64,000 bases of DNA from Alphaproteobacteria bacterium. GTDB taxonomy: Bacteria > Pseudomonadota > Alphaproteobacteria > UBA8366 > Aestuariispiraceae. The DNA lies in assembly GCA_024743195.1 (NCBI GenBank), contig JANSXE010000005.1, forward strand, positions 248,001 through 312,000, written 5' to 3'. A program made the position numbers and the translations under genes. Under the pieces are notes generated by a model. It was not told the origin of the DNA and made no database searches. It was given only the letters and a program-made list of their open reading frames with translations. Below are positions 1 through 8,999 of the stretch, piece after piece. Each line of letters opens with the position of its first letter. Within the stretch, counting starts at the first letter, position 1.

Positions 1-1
1 G

Positions 2-769
2 CGGTTGATCTTCGAGGTGCAGGGCCCGCTGGCCCGGCTGATCCAGCAGAGCCCCGCCTTCGCGGGGATCTCCGTCGCGCCGCGCGGCGCCCCGACGCCC
101 GCCCCCGCCGCCCACGCCCCGCTGTTGAGCCTGCCGCGGCTCCTGGGAACGCGGCTCGAGTCGGCGCCCGCCGGCGTCCCCTATCTTTCCGCCCCGGCCG
201 ACGCGCAGCGCCCGGCGACGCCGTCGGGCGCCTTGAATGTCGGCCTGTGCTGGGCGGGCAAGCCGAGCCACCGCAACGACCGCAACCGGTCGATCGGCGC
301 GGCCGGCTTTATGGCGCTGTTCGACCTGCCCGGCGCCTGCTTCCACTCGCTGCAGAAGGGTCCCGGAGCGCGACAGATCGCCGAGCACGGGTTGGAGGCG
401 TTGGTCGCCGACCTCGGCTCCAGCATGAAGGATTTCGCGGAAACGGCGGCGGCGGTCCAGGCGCTCGATCTAATCGTCACGGTCGACACCTCGGTCGCGC
501 ATCTGGCGGGCGCGCTCGGCAAGCCGGTCTGGGTGCTGCTGCCCTACGCGCCGGATTGGCGCTGGATGCTGCATCGCGACGACAGCCCCTGGTATCCAAC
601 CATGACGCTGTTCCGCCAGACCAGCCCCGGCGATTGGGACGAGGTGTTCCAGCGCGTGCGCGGCGCGCTGGCCGAGCGCATCGCGCAGAAGCTGCGCGGC
701 GGATCGCAGACCGCGCCGGCGGCGGGGGCCGAACCGGAAGCGGAAGCGGACGCGGACGCCCCGGCTTGA
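2..769 (+). CDS. C-terminal part of a GT9-like glycosyltransferase protein (5' truncated)
   Basis: The frame is open from the window edge to a TGA at 767-769, so the true start lies upstream. The visible 255 or so residues carry the nucleotide-sugar binding end of a GT-B fold related to family 9 (heptosyltransferase-like) enzymes: GLCWAGKPSH, then a conserved block around VDTSVAHLAGALGKPVWVLL and DWRWM. In the family this C-terminal domain commonly follows a long TPR repeat region, which would lie outside the window. The last 30 residues are Ala/Glu/Pro-rich and probably disordered. The sugar donor and acceptor cannot be told from this fragment; a role in glycosylating a cell-surface or secreted product is inference. 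Confidence 0.7.
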   Translation, partial: RLIFEVQGPLARLIQQSPAFAGISVAPRGAPTPAPAAHAPLLSLPRLLGTRLESAPAGVPYLSAPADAQRPATPSGALNVGLCWAGKPSHRNDRNRSIGAAGFMALFDLPGACFHSLQKGPGARQIAEHGLEALVADLGSSMKDFAETAAAVQALDLIVTVDTSVAHLAGALGKPVWVLLPYAPDWRWMLHRDDSPWYPTMTLFRQTSPGDWDEVFQRVRGALAERIAQKLRGGSQTAPAAGAEPEAEADADAPA

Positions 770-846
770 TCTGCGTCATGCGCACGTCACGCCCGCTCGG
801 CTAAGCTGCGCCGCACCCCTCCCCTCAGCGCATCGGCGCAATCCCC

Positions 847-3501
847 ATGCCCCAGACGTCCGAAAGCACAGGCCTGACCAGCGAGGAAGCCGCACGCCGG
901 TTGGCCGAAGCGGGTCCGAACCGCCTGCCGGAACCGAAACTCCCCGGCCCGGCGATGATCTTCCTGCGCCAGTTCCGCAACCCGTTCATCTATATCCTGA
1001 TCGTCGCGGCGATCGTCTCGCTGATCATCGGCCAGATCCCGAGCACGGTCTTCATCGTCGCCGTGCTGCTGCTCAACGCGGTGATCGGCGCCATCCAGGA
1101 ATACTCGGCGCAGAAGTCGGCCTCCGCGCTGCGCAAGATGGTGCGCGGCGCAACGCACGTGATCCGCGACGGCGTCGCCCAGACGATCGACGTCGAGGCC
1201 CTGGTTCCCGGCGATCTCGTGCTGCTCTCCTCCGGCGACAAGGCCCCGGCGGACATCCGCCTGACGCTGAGCCAGAACCTCGCCGTCGATGAATCCATGC
1301 TGACCGGCGAGTCGCTGGTCGTCACCAAGAACGCCGACGCCCGCCCGGCCGAGGACGCCCCGCTGGCGGAGCGTTTCAACCAGGCCTTCGCCGGGTCGAT
1401 CATCACCCGCGGGCGCGGGCGGGGCGTGGTGGCGGCGACCGGCCTCGGCACCCAGATCGGCAAGATCTCGAAGGTCGTCGGCGCGGAGCGGTTGAGCGAA
1501 CCGCCGTTGATGATCCGCATCCGACGCTTCACCTATCAGGTCGCCGGCGGGATTCTGGGCGCAATCGCCCTGCTGGTCGGGCTGATGCTCGTGATGGGCG
1601 GCTATGACGGCCAGGAGATGGCGCTGATGAGCATCGGGCTCGCCGTCTCGACCATTCCGGAGGGTCTGCCGGCGGCGCTGACGGTGGCGCTCGCCATCGG
1701 CATGGCGCGCATGGCGCACCGCAACGTCATCATCCGCAAGCTGGTGGCGGTGGAGGCGCTCGGCTCCTGCACCTTCATCTGCTCCGACAAGACCGGCACG
1801 CTGACGGTCAACGAGCTCACCATCCGCAAGGTCGTGCTGCCCGGCGGCCAGGTGTGCGAGGCGACCGGCTCCGGCGTCGCGCCCGGGACCGTCGAGGCCT
1901 ACGGCCAGGAGGAGCGGCTGAAGGACATCTGCGTCACCGGCGTGCTCGCGAACGAAAGCTATCTCGACTATTCCGGCGGCGAGTGGGTCTCGGACGGCGA
2001 CATCGTCGACGTCGCCTTCCTGGTGCTGGCGAAGAAGCTGGGGCTCTCCGTCTCGCAGATCCGCGAGCGCGAGCGGCAGCTCGACCTGATCCCCTACGAG
2101 TCGGAGCGCGCCTTTTCCGGCAGCCTGACCCGCGGCGGCGACGGCGACGGCGCGATCCTGCACGTCAAGGGCAGCCCGGAGAAGATGCTCGCGCTCTCCA
2201 CCCACATGCTGACCCGCGAGGGGCGGCTGCCGATCGACCGGACGGCGATCGAGACGCAGTTCGAAGCGCTGGCGTCGGAGGGATTCCGGGTGATCGCGCT
2301 GGCCCGGCGCGAGGCGCTGGAGCCGGATGCGGAGGATCCGGAGGCGCTCGACCATCTGGAGGCGCTGACCTTCCTCGGCATGGTCGCGATGATCGATCCG
2401 ATCCGCCCGGACGCGAAGGAGGCGGTGCAGCGCTGCCGCAGCGGCGGCGTGCAGGTGGCGATGGTGACCGGCGACCATCCGGCCACCGCCCGCGCGATCG
2501 CGCGCGACCTCGGCCTGATCGATCCGGAGGACCCGGTCGTCACCGGCGCCGACATCCGCCATGCGGCCCCGGAGGCGCTGCCCGACCTGATTCGAGGCGC
2601 GCGCGTCTTCGCGCGCATCGAGCCGATGCAGAAACAGACCATCGTCGAGACCTTCATGGCCGACGGTCACTTCGTCGCCGTCACCGGCGACGGGGTCAAC
2701 GACGCGCCGGCCATGCGTCGGGCCAACGCCGGCGTGGCGATGGGCAAGCGCGGCACCGATGTGGCGAAGGAGGCGGCCGACCTGATCATCACCGACGACA
2801 AGTTCTCCTCCATCGTCGCGGGGATCGAGCAGGGCCGCATCGTCTACAACAACATCCGCAAGGTGATCGCGCTTCTGATCGCGACCGGCGCGTCGGCGCT
2901 GATCCTGTTCTTCCTGTCGGTGCTGGCGGGTCTGCCGATGCCGCTGACGGCGGTGCAGCTCTTGTGGCTGAACCTCGTCGCCAACGGGCTGCAGGATGTG
3001 GCGCTCGCCTTCGAGCCGAAGGAGGGCGGCGAACTCGACCGTCCGCCGCGCCGGCCGAACGAGCCGATCTTCGAACGCCGCATCCTGGAGCACGTCCTGA
3101 TCGCCGGCGGCGCGATGGGCGTGCTGGCCTTCCTGGTCTTCTGGGGCCTGAACGCGCAGGATGCGCCGGTCGAGGAGGCGCGCAACCTGACGCTCATGCT
3201 GATGGTGCTGTTCGGCAACATCCATGCGCTCTCCAGCCGGTCGGAGACGCGCTCGCTGTTCCAAATCCGCTTCTTCGCCAACCCCTTCCTGGTGCTGGCG
3301 GTTCCGGGGGCGCAGCTCGTCCATATCGGGGCGATGTACACGCCGGGCCTCGGCGACGTGCTGGCGCTTAACCCGATCGGGCTCCTGGAGTGGCTGGGGC
3401 TCGCAGCCGTCGCCCTGCTGCTGCTCGCGGTGGAGGAGGCGCACAAGGCGCATCTGCGCCACAAGGTGGCGCAGGCCGCGGAGCGCGCCGCCCGCGCCTG
3501 A
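847..3501 (+). CDS. P2-type cation-transporting ATPase
   Basis: An 884-residue P-type ATPase of the size expected for Ca2+/Na+-like pumps without an N-terminal metal-binding domain. It has the actuator TGES loop (about 152-155), the M4 motif TIPEGLP (269-275), the phosphorylation motif DKTGTLT with Asp314 as phosphoacceptor, and the hinge TGDGVNDAPA (about 613-622). About ten membrane helices are expected. Glu272 in M4 matches the Ca2+-site glutamate of SERCA-like pumps. In M6 the sequence is NLVANGLQD (709-717): the place of the SERCA aspartate in NLVTDG is taken by Asn713, so the transported ion is uncertain. It stands alone between a glycosyltransferase-like gene and the convergent pdxY. 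The ATG at 847 is the first start before the N-terminal cation-ATPase domain. Confidence 0.93.
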   Translation: MPQTSESTGLTSEEAARRLAEAGPNRLPEPKLPGPAMIFLRQFRNPFIYILIVAAIVSLIIGQIPSTVFIVAVLLLNAVIGAIQEYSAQKSASALRKMVRGATHVIRDGVAQTIDVEALVPGDLVLLSSGDKAPADIRLTLSQNLAVDESMLTGESLVVTKNADARPAEDAPLAERFNQAFAGSIITRGRGRGVVAATGLGTQIGKISKVVGAERLSEPPLMIRIRRFTYQVAGGILGAIALLVGLMLVMGGYDGQEMALMSIGLAVSTIPEGLPAALTVALAIGMARMAHRNVIIRKLVAVEALGSCTFICSDKTGTLTVNELTIRKVVLPGGQVCEATGSGVAPGTVEAYGQEERLKDICVTGVLANESYLDYSGGEWVSDGDIVDVAFLVLAKKLGLSVSQIRERERQLDLIPYESERAFSGSLTRGGDGDGAILHVKGSPEKMLALSTHMLTREGRLPIDRTAIETQFEALASEGFRVIALARREALEPDAEDPEALDHLEALTFLGMVAMIDPIRPDAKEAVQRCRSGGVQVAMVTGDHPATARAIARDLGLIDPEDPVVTGADIRHAAPEALPDLIRGARVFARIEPMQKQTIVETFMADGHFVAVTGDGVNDAPAMRRANAGVAMGKRGTDVAKEAADLIITDDKFSSIVAGIEQGRIVYNNIRKVIALLIATGASALILFFLSVLAGLPMPLTAVQLLWLNLVANGLQDVALAFEPKEGGELDRPPRRPNEPIFERRILEHVLIAGGAMGVLAFLVFWGLNAQDAPVEEARNLTLMLMVLFGNIHALSSRSETRSLFQIRFFANPFLVLAVPGAQLVHIGAMYTPGLGDVLALNPIGLLEWLGLAAVALLLLAVEEAHKAHLRHKVAQAAERAARA

Positions 3502-3513
3502 CCCTGTTTCCGC

Positions 3514-4371
3514 TCAGTCCAGCGGCCGCGCGGAGAAGCGGGCCGGCGGATCGGCCAACGCCGCCTGCGCCGACTCGAGCGCCAGTTCGCGCCGGCCGAG
3601 CCGCAACGTCTCCGCCAGCGTCGCGAAGACCGCCGCCGCCGTCTTGGCGAGCGCCTCCGGCGGGGCCTCGCCGGCCAGCAGCCGCCCGGTGAAGAGCGCC
3701 GCCGTCAGATCGCCCGCGCCGTTCGGGGCGATCGGGAAGTGGAGCCGCGGCGTCTCGACCAGCCAGGCGCCGTCGGCCGTCGCCACCAGCATCTCGATCG
3801 CGTCCGCCGGGCCGTCCGCGCGCTCCAGACTGGTGACCACGACGATCCTGGGCCCCCGTGCGCGCAAACCGTCGGCGGCGGCGCGGAGGTCGGCCAGCGT
3901 CTCCAGCCGCCGACCGGAGAGCAGTTCCAGCTCGAAATGGTTCGGCAGGGCGGCGTCGGCGGCGGGAACCGCGTGATCGCGCATGAAGGGCGGCACGTCG
4001 TCGCGCACATAGACGCCGTGCCCCCGGTCCCCCATCACCGGATCGCAGACATAGAGGGCGGCCGGATTGGCCCGCTTGGCCGCGGCCGCCGCCTCCAGGA
4101 TCGCCGCGCCGAGCGCGGCGTCGCCGATATAGCCGGAGAGCACCGCCTCGCAACGCTCCATCACCCCGCGCTCCGCGATCCCCTGCAGCACGGCGCGCAC
4201 CGTCTCGACCGGCGTCACGGCGCCGCGGAACCCGTCATAGCCGGGATGGTTGGAGAACTGCACGGTATGCACCGGCCACACCTCCCAGCCCAACCGCTGC
4301 AACGGGAAGACGGCGGCCGAATTGCCGACATGGCCGTAGGCGACATGGCTCTGAATCGACAGGATGGGCAT
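3514..4371 (-). CDS. pdxY: Pyridoxal kinase
   Basis: A 285-residue ribokinase-fold enzyme phosphorylating pyridoxal (vitamin B6 salvage) with ATP in the cytoplasm. It opens with SIQSHVAYGHVGNSAA, the PdxK/PdxY substrate-binding signature, has CDPVMGD at 109-115, and the anion-hole/catalytic motif GAGD at 218-221 with Asp221 as the expected base. Length is normal for PdxY. I start at the ATG at 4369-4371 because GGAGA lies six bases upstream and the protein then begins right at the conserved strand; an upstream in-frame extension of 18 residues is low-complexity. It converges on the P-type ATPase (12 bp between stops) and is divergent from the DMT transporter. No operon partner is evident. Confidence 0.92.
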   Translation of the reverse strand: MPILSIQSHVAYGHVGNSAAVFPLQRLGWEVWPVHTVQFSNHPGYDGFRGAVTPVETVRAVLQGIAERGVMERCEAVLSGYIGDAALGAAILEAAAAAKRANPAALYVCDPVMGDRGHGVYVRDDVPPFMRDHAVPAADAALPNHFELELLSGRRLETLADLRAAADGLRARGPRIVVVTSLERADGPADAIEMLVATADGAWLVETPRLHFPIAPNGAGDLTAALFTGRLLAGEAPPEALAKTAAAVFATLAETLRLGRRELALESAQAALADPPARFSARPLD

Positions 4372-4549
4372 GCCGTCTCCGGCGGCGGGTCGGCCGCAGT
4401 GGGGGGCTAGGGGGCGAGGTCGCATGGCGACAGGCCCCTCGACGACCGGCCGCCGGCGGGACTTTAATGCCCACGGGCCGGCCTCGCCAGCCCCGCCGCC
4501 CCGCCGTTCCGCCGTTCGCCGCCCCGCCGCGCATGAGGACCGCCTGCCG

Positions 4550-5494
4550 ATGGCCGAGCCCGCCGCCCCGATCGCGCCGCCGATCCGACCGAGGAACCTA
4601 ACCGGCGCCGCCTATGTGACGCTGTGCTGCGCCTTCATCGCGGGCTCGACGCTCTGCGCAAAGGCGCTGGGCGCGGCGCGGGAGATCGAGATCGAGGGCC
4701 TGCTGCAGCAGGCGGCGGCGCTGCATCCCTTGCAGATCGCCTTCGGGCGCTTCTTCTTCGGCTTCCTCGTCATCCTTCCCGTCGCGCTTTGGAAACGCGT
4801 AAGCCTTGCGGGCGCGCCGTGGCGGCTGCATGCGGGCCGCGTGGTCGCGGGGTGGCTGGGGGTGAGCTTCATGTTCGCGGCCGTGAGCTTCCTGCCGCTC
4901 GCCGACGCCACGGCGATCAGTTTCCTGAGCCCGCTCTTCGCGATGGGTCTCGCGATCCTGTTCCTGGGGGAGCGGGTCGGACCCTGGCGCTGGGCGGCGG
5001 CCGCAATCGCCTTCGCCGGCGCGGCGGTGGTGGCCCAGCCGGGCGCGGCCTCCTTCCAATCGGCCGCCTTCCTGGCGCTGGCCGCCGCGGCCTCGATGGG
5101 GGCGGAGCTGGTGCTGATCAAGCGCCTGGCGGACCGGGAGCCGGCCCTGCGCATCCTCCTGCTGAACAACGCGCTCGCCGCGCTGCTGGCCGGCGCCGCG
5201 GCGCTCTTCGTGTGGAGCCCGCCGACGGGCGCGCAATGGCTGCTGCTCGCCGGTACGGGCGTCTTCATGGTGACGGCGCAAAGCCTCAATCTGCGGGGCA
5301 TGGCGGTGGCGGAGGCGAGCTTCATCGCGCCCTTCTTCTACGCCACCCTGCTTTACGCTGCGCTCTACGACTGGCTGATCTTCCACGAGATTCCGGCGCT
5401 GACGACGGGCCTCGGCGCCGCGCTGATCGTCGCCGGCGCGCTCATCCTCGGCTGGCGCGAGCGTCGGGCGGCGACGCACGCGCTCAAGTGCTGA
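4550..5494 (+). CDS. EamA/DMT-family transporter
   Basis: A 314-residue integral membrane protein with about ten hydrophobic helices in two EamA repeats, the normal architecture of drug/metabolite transporters. Helix-rich blocks such as SFMFAAVSFLPLADATAISF and the Gly/Ala-rich second half fit the family. The substrate (amino acid, nucleoside or another small solute) cannot be predicted. The ATG at 4550 is chosen because the sequence before it is Arg/Pro-rich and unlike a membrane protein, and an AGGA lies about ten bases upstream. It is divergent from pdxY and is followed about 100 bp later by the CoA-ester lyase in the same direction. Confidence 0.85.
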   Translation: MAEPAAPIAPPIRPRNLTGAAYVTLCCAFIAGSTLCAKALGAAREIEIEGLLQQAAALHPLQIAFGRFFFGFLVILPVALWKRVSLAGAPWRLHAGRVVAGWLGVSFMFAAVSFLPLADATAISFLSPLFAMGLAILFLGERVGPWRWAAAAIAFAGAAVVAQPGAASFQSAAFLALAAAASMGAELVLIKRLADREPALRILLLNNALAALLAGAAALFVWSPPTGAQWLLLAGTGVFMVTAQSLNLRGMAVAEASFIAPFFYATLLYAALYDWLIFHEIPALTTGLGAALIVAGALILGWRERRAATHALKC

Positions 5495-5591
5495 GGCGAC
5501 ACGCGCCCGAGACGGATTGTGTTTTCCGGCTGTCGGAATAGATTTCGCGAACCGTTTCGCACACCCGATCCCAGTCTCGAGGAGGCTTCGC

Positions 5592-6482
5592 ATGCCCGCC
5601 CCGATCCGTCCCCGCCGCTCCGTGCTCTACATGCCGGGCTCGAACGCCCGGGCCCTGGAGAAGGGGCGCTCGCTGCCCGCCGACGCGCTGATCCTCGATC
5701 TGGAGGATTCGGTCTCGCCGGAGGCCAAGCAGACGGCCCGCGAGACGGTGGCGCGCGCGCTGGCCGAAGGCGGCTATGGGCGGCGCGAGATCCTGGTGCG
5801 CGTCAACGCGCTGGAGACGCCCTGGGGGCGCGACGATCTGGCGGCGGTCGCGCGGATGCGCGCCGACGCGGTGCTGTTGCCGAAGATCGAGAGCGCGGAC
5901 GCGGTGCGCAAGGCCGTGCGCATCCTGGAGGAGGCCGGCGCGCCCGACACGATGTCGGTCTGGTGCATGATGGAGACGCCGCTCGGCGTCCTGAACGCGC
6001 AGGCGATCGCGTCTGCCCATTCGCGCCTCGGCGGGTTCGTGATGGGGACCAGCGACCTGGCGAAGGACCTGCACTGCCTGCACACGCCCGAGCGCACGCC
6101 GTTCCTGGCGAGCCTCAGCCACGTCATCCTGTGCGCCCGGGCCTATGGGCTGGGGGCGCTGGACGGGGTGCATCTGGATCTGGACGACGCGGAGGGCTTC
6201 GCCGCGCAGTGCCGCCAGGGGCTTGAGCTTGGCTTCGACGGCAAGACGCTGATCCACCCGAAGACCATCGCCGCCGCGAACGCGACCTTCGGCCCGACCG
6301 ACGACGACCTGGCCGAGGCCCGCGCCATGATCGACGCCTTCGAGGCCGCCAAGAAGGACGGGCTGGGCGTCGCCGTCCTGAACGGCAAGCTGGTCGAGAA
6401 CCTGCATGTCGAGAATGCGCGCCGGCTGTTGTTCCTGGCCGAAATGATCGAGGCGCTTGAGGGCGAGAGCGCCGCCGCGTAA
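5592..6482 (+). CDS. HpcH/HpaI-family CoA-ester lyase (CitE / malyl-CoA lyase-like)
   Basis: A 296-residue TIM-barrel protein of the citrate-lyase beta/CitE-like family. It begins RRSVLYMPGSNARALEK, carries LDLEDSVSPEAK (35 onward), the PKIESADAV strand and the METPLGVLNA and GTSDLAKD metal/acyl-CoA site motifs. Family members cleave malyl-CoA, methylmalyl-CoA or citramalyl-CoA, or hydrolyse malyl-CoA. Because a mesaconyl-CoA hydratase follows after 37 bp, I infer action on (methyl)malyl-CoA in glyoxylate or ethylmalonyl-CoA metabolism; lyase versus thioesterase cannot be told. The ATG at 5592 is set by an ideal ribosome site (GAGGAGG, five bases upstream). The two genes look co-transcribed. 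Confidence 0.85.
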   Translation: MPAPIRPRRSVLYMPGSNARALEKGRSLPADALILDLEDSVSPEAKQTARETVARALAEGGYGRREILVRVNALETPWGRDDLAAVARMRADAVLLPKIESADAVRKAVRILEEAGAPDTMSVWCMMETPLGVLNAQAIASAHSRLGGFVMGTSDLAKDLHCLHTPERTPFLASLSHVILCARAYGLGALDGVHLDLDDAEGFAAQCRQGLELGFDGKTLIHPKTIAAANATFGPTDDDLAEARAMIDAFEAAKKDGLGVAVLNGKLVENLHVENARRLLFLAEMIEALEGESAAA

Positions 6483-6519
6483 GACTGATCGCAGGTTGGT
6501 CTGGCAGGAGAAGAGACGG

Positions 6520-7620
6520 ATGAGCGACGCCGACGTGCTGAGCCGCCAGAAATCGTCGCGCGGCCGGGTGTTCGAGGATTTCTCGCTGGGCGAGGTGATC
6601 GAGCACGCCAGCCCCCGCACCATCGGCGACGGCGAGGTTTCGATCTACCACGCCCTCACCGGCAACCGGTTCACGCTGCAGGTCTCGGACCCCTTCGCGC
6701 GCGACGTCGGCTATCACGCGGCGCCGGTCGACGACTTTCTCGTCTTCAACATGGTCTTCGGCCAGTCGGTGCCGGACATCTCCTCCAACGCGATCGCCAA
6801 TCTCGGCTATGCGGAGGTCGATTTCCTCTCCCAGCTCTATGTCGGGGAGACGGTCCGCGCGCGCTCCGAGGTGATCGGCCTGAAGGAGAACTCCTCCGGC
6901 GAGACCGGCGTCGTCTATGTCCGCACGGAGGGGCTCGACGCCCGCGGCACGCCCGTGCTGCGCTTCGTGCGCTGGGTGATGGTGCCGACGCGCGCCGGGG
7001 CCGCGGCGAAGGGCGCGTCGGGCGCGGCCGGCGAGTCCATCCCGCCCCTGGCCGCCCAGGTCGCCCCGCTGACCATCCCGCGCCACCGCCTGAACAAGTT
7101 CTGGAGCGACCGCGACACCGGCTCGCCGCACCGCTGGGAGGACTACGAGGCCGGCGAGAAGATCGACCATCTGAGCGGCGTCACGGTCGAGGAGGCGGAG
7201 CACATGATGGCCACCCGCCTCTATCTCAACAACTCGCACACCCATTTCGACGGCCACGCGATGAAGTCGACCCCCTTCGGACGGCGCGTCGTCTATGGCG
7301 GGCACGTCATCTCGATTGCCCGGGCGCTGACCCATAACGGGCTCGCCAACGCCTGCATCGTCAGCGCGATCCACGGCGGGCGGCACGCCAATCCGACCTT
7401 CGCGGGCGACACGCTCTACGCCTGGACCGAGGTGCTGGAGAAGCAGGAGCTCGACCGCCGGCAGGACATCGGCGCGCTGCGCCTGCGCACCACGGCGACC
7501 AAGAACCTGCCCTGCGCCGGCTTCCCGCGCCTGCCGGAGACGAAGGGCGCGAAAAAGACGCCCGAGTCCGAGGCCATCGTCCTCGAGCTCGACTACACGG
7601 TCATCCTGCCGCGGCGCTGA
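6520..7620 (+). CDS. mch: Mesaconyl-CoA hydratase (double MaoC domain)
   Basis: A 366-residue double hot-dog (MaoC-type) hydratase. From memory of the Rhodobacter mesaconyl-CoA hydratase, several stretches agree closely: PRTI near the N-terminus, VFGQSVPDISSNAIANLGYA, GETGVVYV, RWVMV, EDYEAGEKIDHLSGVTVEEA, FGRRVVYGGHVISIARAL and a terminal DYTVILPRR. The reaction is interconversion of mesaconyl-CoA and beta-methylmalyl-CoA in the ethylmalonyl-CoA pathway. The ATG at 6520 has AGGAG about nine bases upstream. The upstream CoA-ester lyase is the natural partner, splitting methylmalyl-CoA to glyoxylate and propionyl-CoA. A hairpin follows the stop. The function is strongly suggested, but MaoC proteins with other substrates exist. 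Confidence 0.87.
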   Translation: MSDADVLSRQKSSRGRVFEDFSLGEVIEHASPRTIGDGEVSIYHALTGNRFTLQVSDPFARDVGYHAAPVDDFLVFNMVFGQSVPDISSNAIANLGYAEVDFLSQLYVGETVRARSEVIGLKENSSGETGVVYVRTEGLDARGTPVLRFVRWVMVPTRAGAAAKGASGAAGESIPPLAAQVAPLTIPRHRLNKFWSDRDTGSPHRWEDYEAGEKIDHLSGVTVEEAEHMMATRLYLNNSHTHFDGHAMKSTPFGRRVVYGGHVISIARALTHNGLANACIVSAIHGGRHANPTFAGDTLYAWTEVLEKQELDRRQDIGALRLRTTATKNLPCAGFPRLPETKGAKKTPESEAIVLELDYTVILPRR

Positions 7621-7638
7621 GCGCCGCCTGGAAAGAGA

Positions 7639-7680
7639 AGAGGCCCCGGCGGCGCCCGAAGGCGCGCGGCCGAGGCCTCT
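7639..7680 (+). terminator. Hairpin after the lyase-hydratase pair
   Basis: AGAGGCC (7639-7645) pairs with GGCCTCT (7674-7680) around an inner GCGCC-CGAA-GGCGC stem, 18 bases after the mch stop. There is no T-run, so it may be a weak terminator or a 3' end stabiliser. Confidence 0.45.
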
Positions 7681-8665
7681 CCCTGGTCCGCAGGCCGGCG
7701 CCCCCGAAGGGTCGTCGTCCCGAAGGACCCGGCGATCCGGCGGGATCGCCTTCAGGTCGCGGACGCCTCGGGGCGGCTGCGTCCGGGCCGCTCGGGGGCC
7801 GAAACCCCCGGGCCGTCCGTCCGCCGTCGTCCGCCGCGCGTCGGGCGGGATCGGTTTCCAGTCGGCGCGCCGTCCGTTGTCCCGGTCACCCTGGCAAAGC
7901 ACCAAGAATCCGGTCGGCCGCCCAAGAACCCGATCCGAATCGCCCGCGCGTCGCGGTCGGCCGCCGTCGCATCGTCTCCCGTCCGGTCCCGCCGCACGTC
8001 GCCGCGCCACTGACCAAGCCGGGGCCGATCCGCCGGCCCGTCCCGAACCAAGCGCCGCCGCAGCAGGTCCGAAACATGCGGGACGAGCCCGCACCCCTCG
8101 ATGACTCCGCCGCACCCGACCGCCGCGCGCCCGCCGCCCGTCCGCCGGTCACACCCCCTGAGGGAGCGCATCCGACGCCCGAACCGCACGGGAGCCGCCG
8201 GCCGCCGCCTTCCGGTTGCAGGATCCGCCCGGACCGCGCGCCGCGCATCCGAAGATGCGCGAGGCCCGCGGCCGTGTGGGCTGGATCAAGCCCGTCCGGC
8301 GGGGCGCCGCCCCCGATCCGCCGGCCGACGCCCGCCTTGCGACGGGACGTCGAACGTCGAGCCGGGGACTGCGGTTCCCCGTCGGCCGCCCGAAGACGGC
8401 CGCCGGAACAGAGCGCGCCGATCCCCGCCTTGCGGCGGAGGGGCCGGTCCGCCGGGGGTGAGCCCGGCCGCCTGACCCGACGGCTCCGCGACCCCGCAAG
8501 GTCGCTTCGCCGCCCGCGGGCGCGCTCCCCGACGCCTCGCTGCGCCCCTCCGCTTCGGCGGTCCCGGCGCCGAAGCGCCCTTATCCGACCGAAACCGAAC
8601 GACGCCGCTTATCGTCGGCGCATCCGCGTGAGAAATAGTCTGAGCCAGGGCTTGACCGCCTGTCC
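7681..8665. other. Gene-free, very GC-rich block of about 1 kb
   Basis: No convincing gene is seen on either strand. Frames open here translate to Arg/Pro/Gly-rich sequence without any family signature and coexist on both strands, as expected from GC-rich non-coding DNA. GANTC sites (CcrM-type methylation targets) occur at 7906-7910, 7937-7941 and 8103-8107. I recognise no tRNA, tmRNA, RNase P or SRP RNA consensus. The block runs directly into the AT-rich DnaA-box segment that follows. Confidence 0.55.
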
Positions 8666-8790
8666 ATGAAAAAGTAAAACCCGCCCTGTATTTCTTGTTG
8701 ATAAAGAATTTTCTTCATCACATCTTAATAACAATTTATCAACAGACTTATCCACAGGCCATTGATTTCATCAAGAGCGTCAAATACTTC
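8666..8790. other. AT-rich segment with DnaA-box cluster and a CtrA-like site; candidate replication origin
   Basis: Bases 8691-8750 are about 23% GC, inside surroundings of roughly 70%. A perfect DnaA box TTATCCACA lies at 8748-8756. TTATCAACA at 8736-8744 and its reverse complement TGTTGATAA at 8696-8704 form an inverted pair. TTAA-N7-TTAT (8725-8739), one mismatch from the CtrA consensus TTAA-N7-TTAA, overlaps the middle DnaA box, as CtrA and DnaA sites do in the Caulobacter origin. A weaker TTATCCGAC lies near 8580. Clustered boxes, a low-melting stretch and over 1 kb without genes together fit an origin. Against it: the usual alphaproteobacterial neighbours (hemE, rho, parAB, dnaA) are not within this window. 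Confidence 0.45.
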
Positions 8791-8999
8791 CCGCACCGCA
8801 ACACGCGTTGCCGCCGTGGGGCGCGCCGAGCCGGACCCGCCCGGACGCCGTCAGCCGTCGACCCCGGGGCCGCGAGGACCGGGGCTTCCGCACGGCGCCC
8901 CTCGCCATCGGGCGCCTGCGGGCCGTCGCGGAGGCGAGATTTCGCGCGCCGGCGCGGGTCGCGTGCGGGCGTCCCGACGGACGCTCCCGCATCCTTGTG

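Noticed and set aside
787-3462. Long open frame on the minus strand opposite the P-type ATPase
   Set aside because: The translation is rich in Arg, His, Gln and Asp without any domain; it is the antisense shadow of a clear ATPase gene in GC-rich DNA.
8076-8669. Plus-strand frame of about 197 codons in the gene-free block
   Set aside because: Pro/Arg-rich, no ribosome site, no family signature, and overlapping frames of equal quality exist on the other strand.
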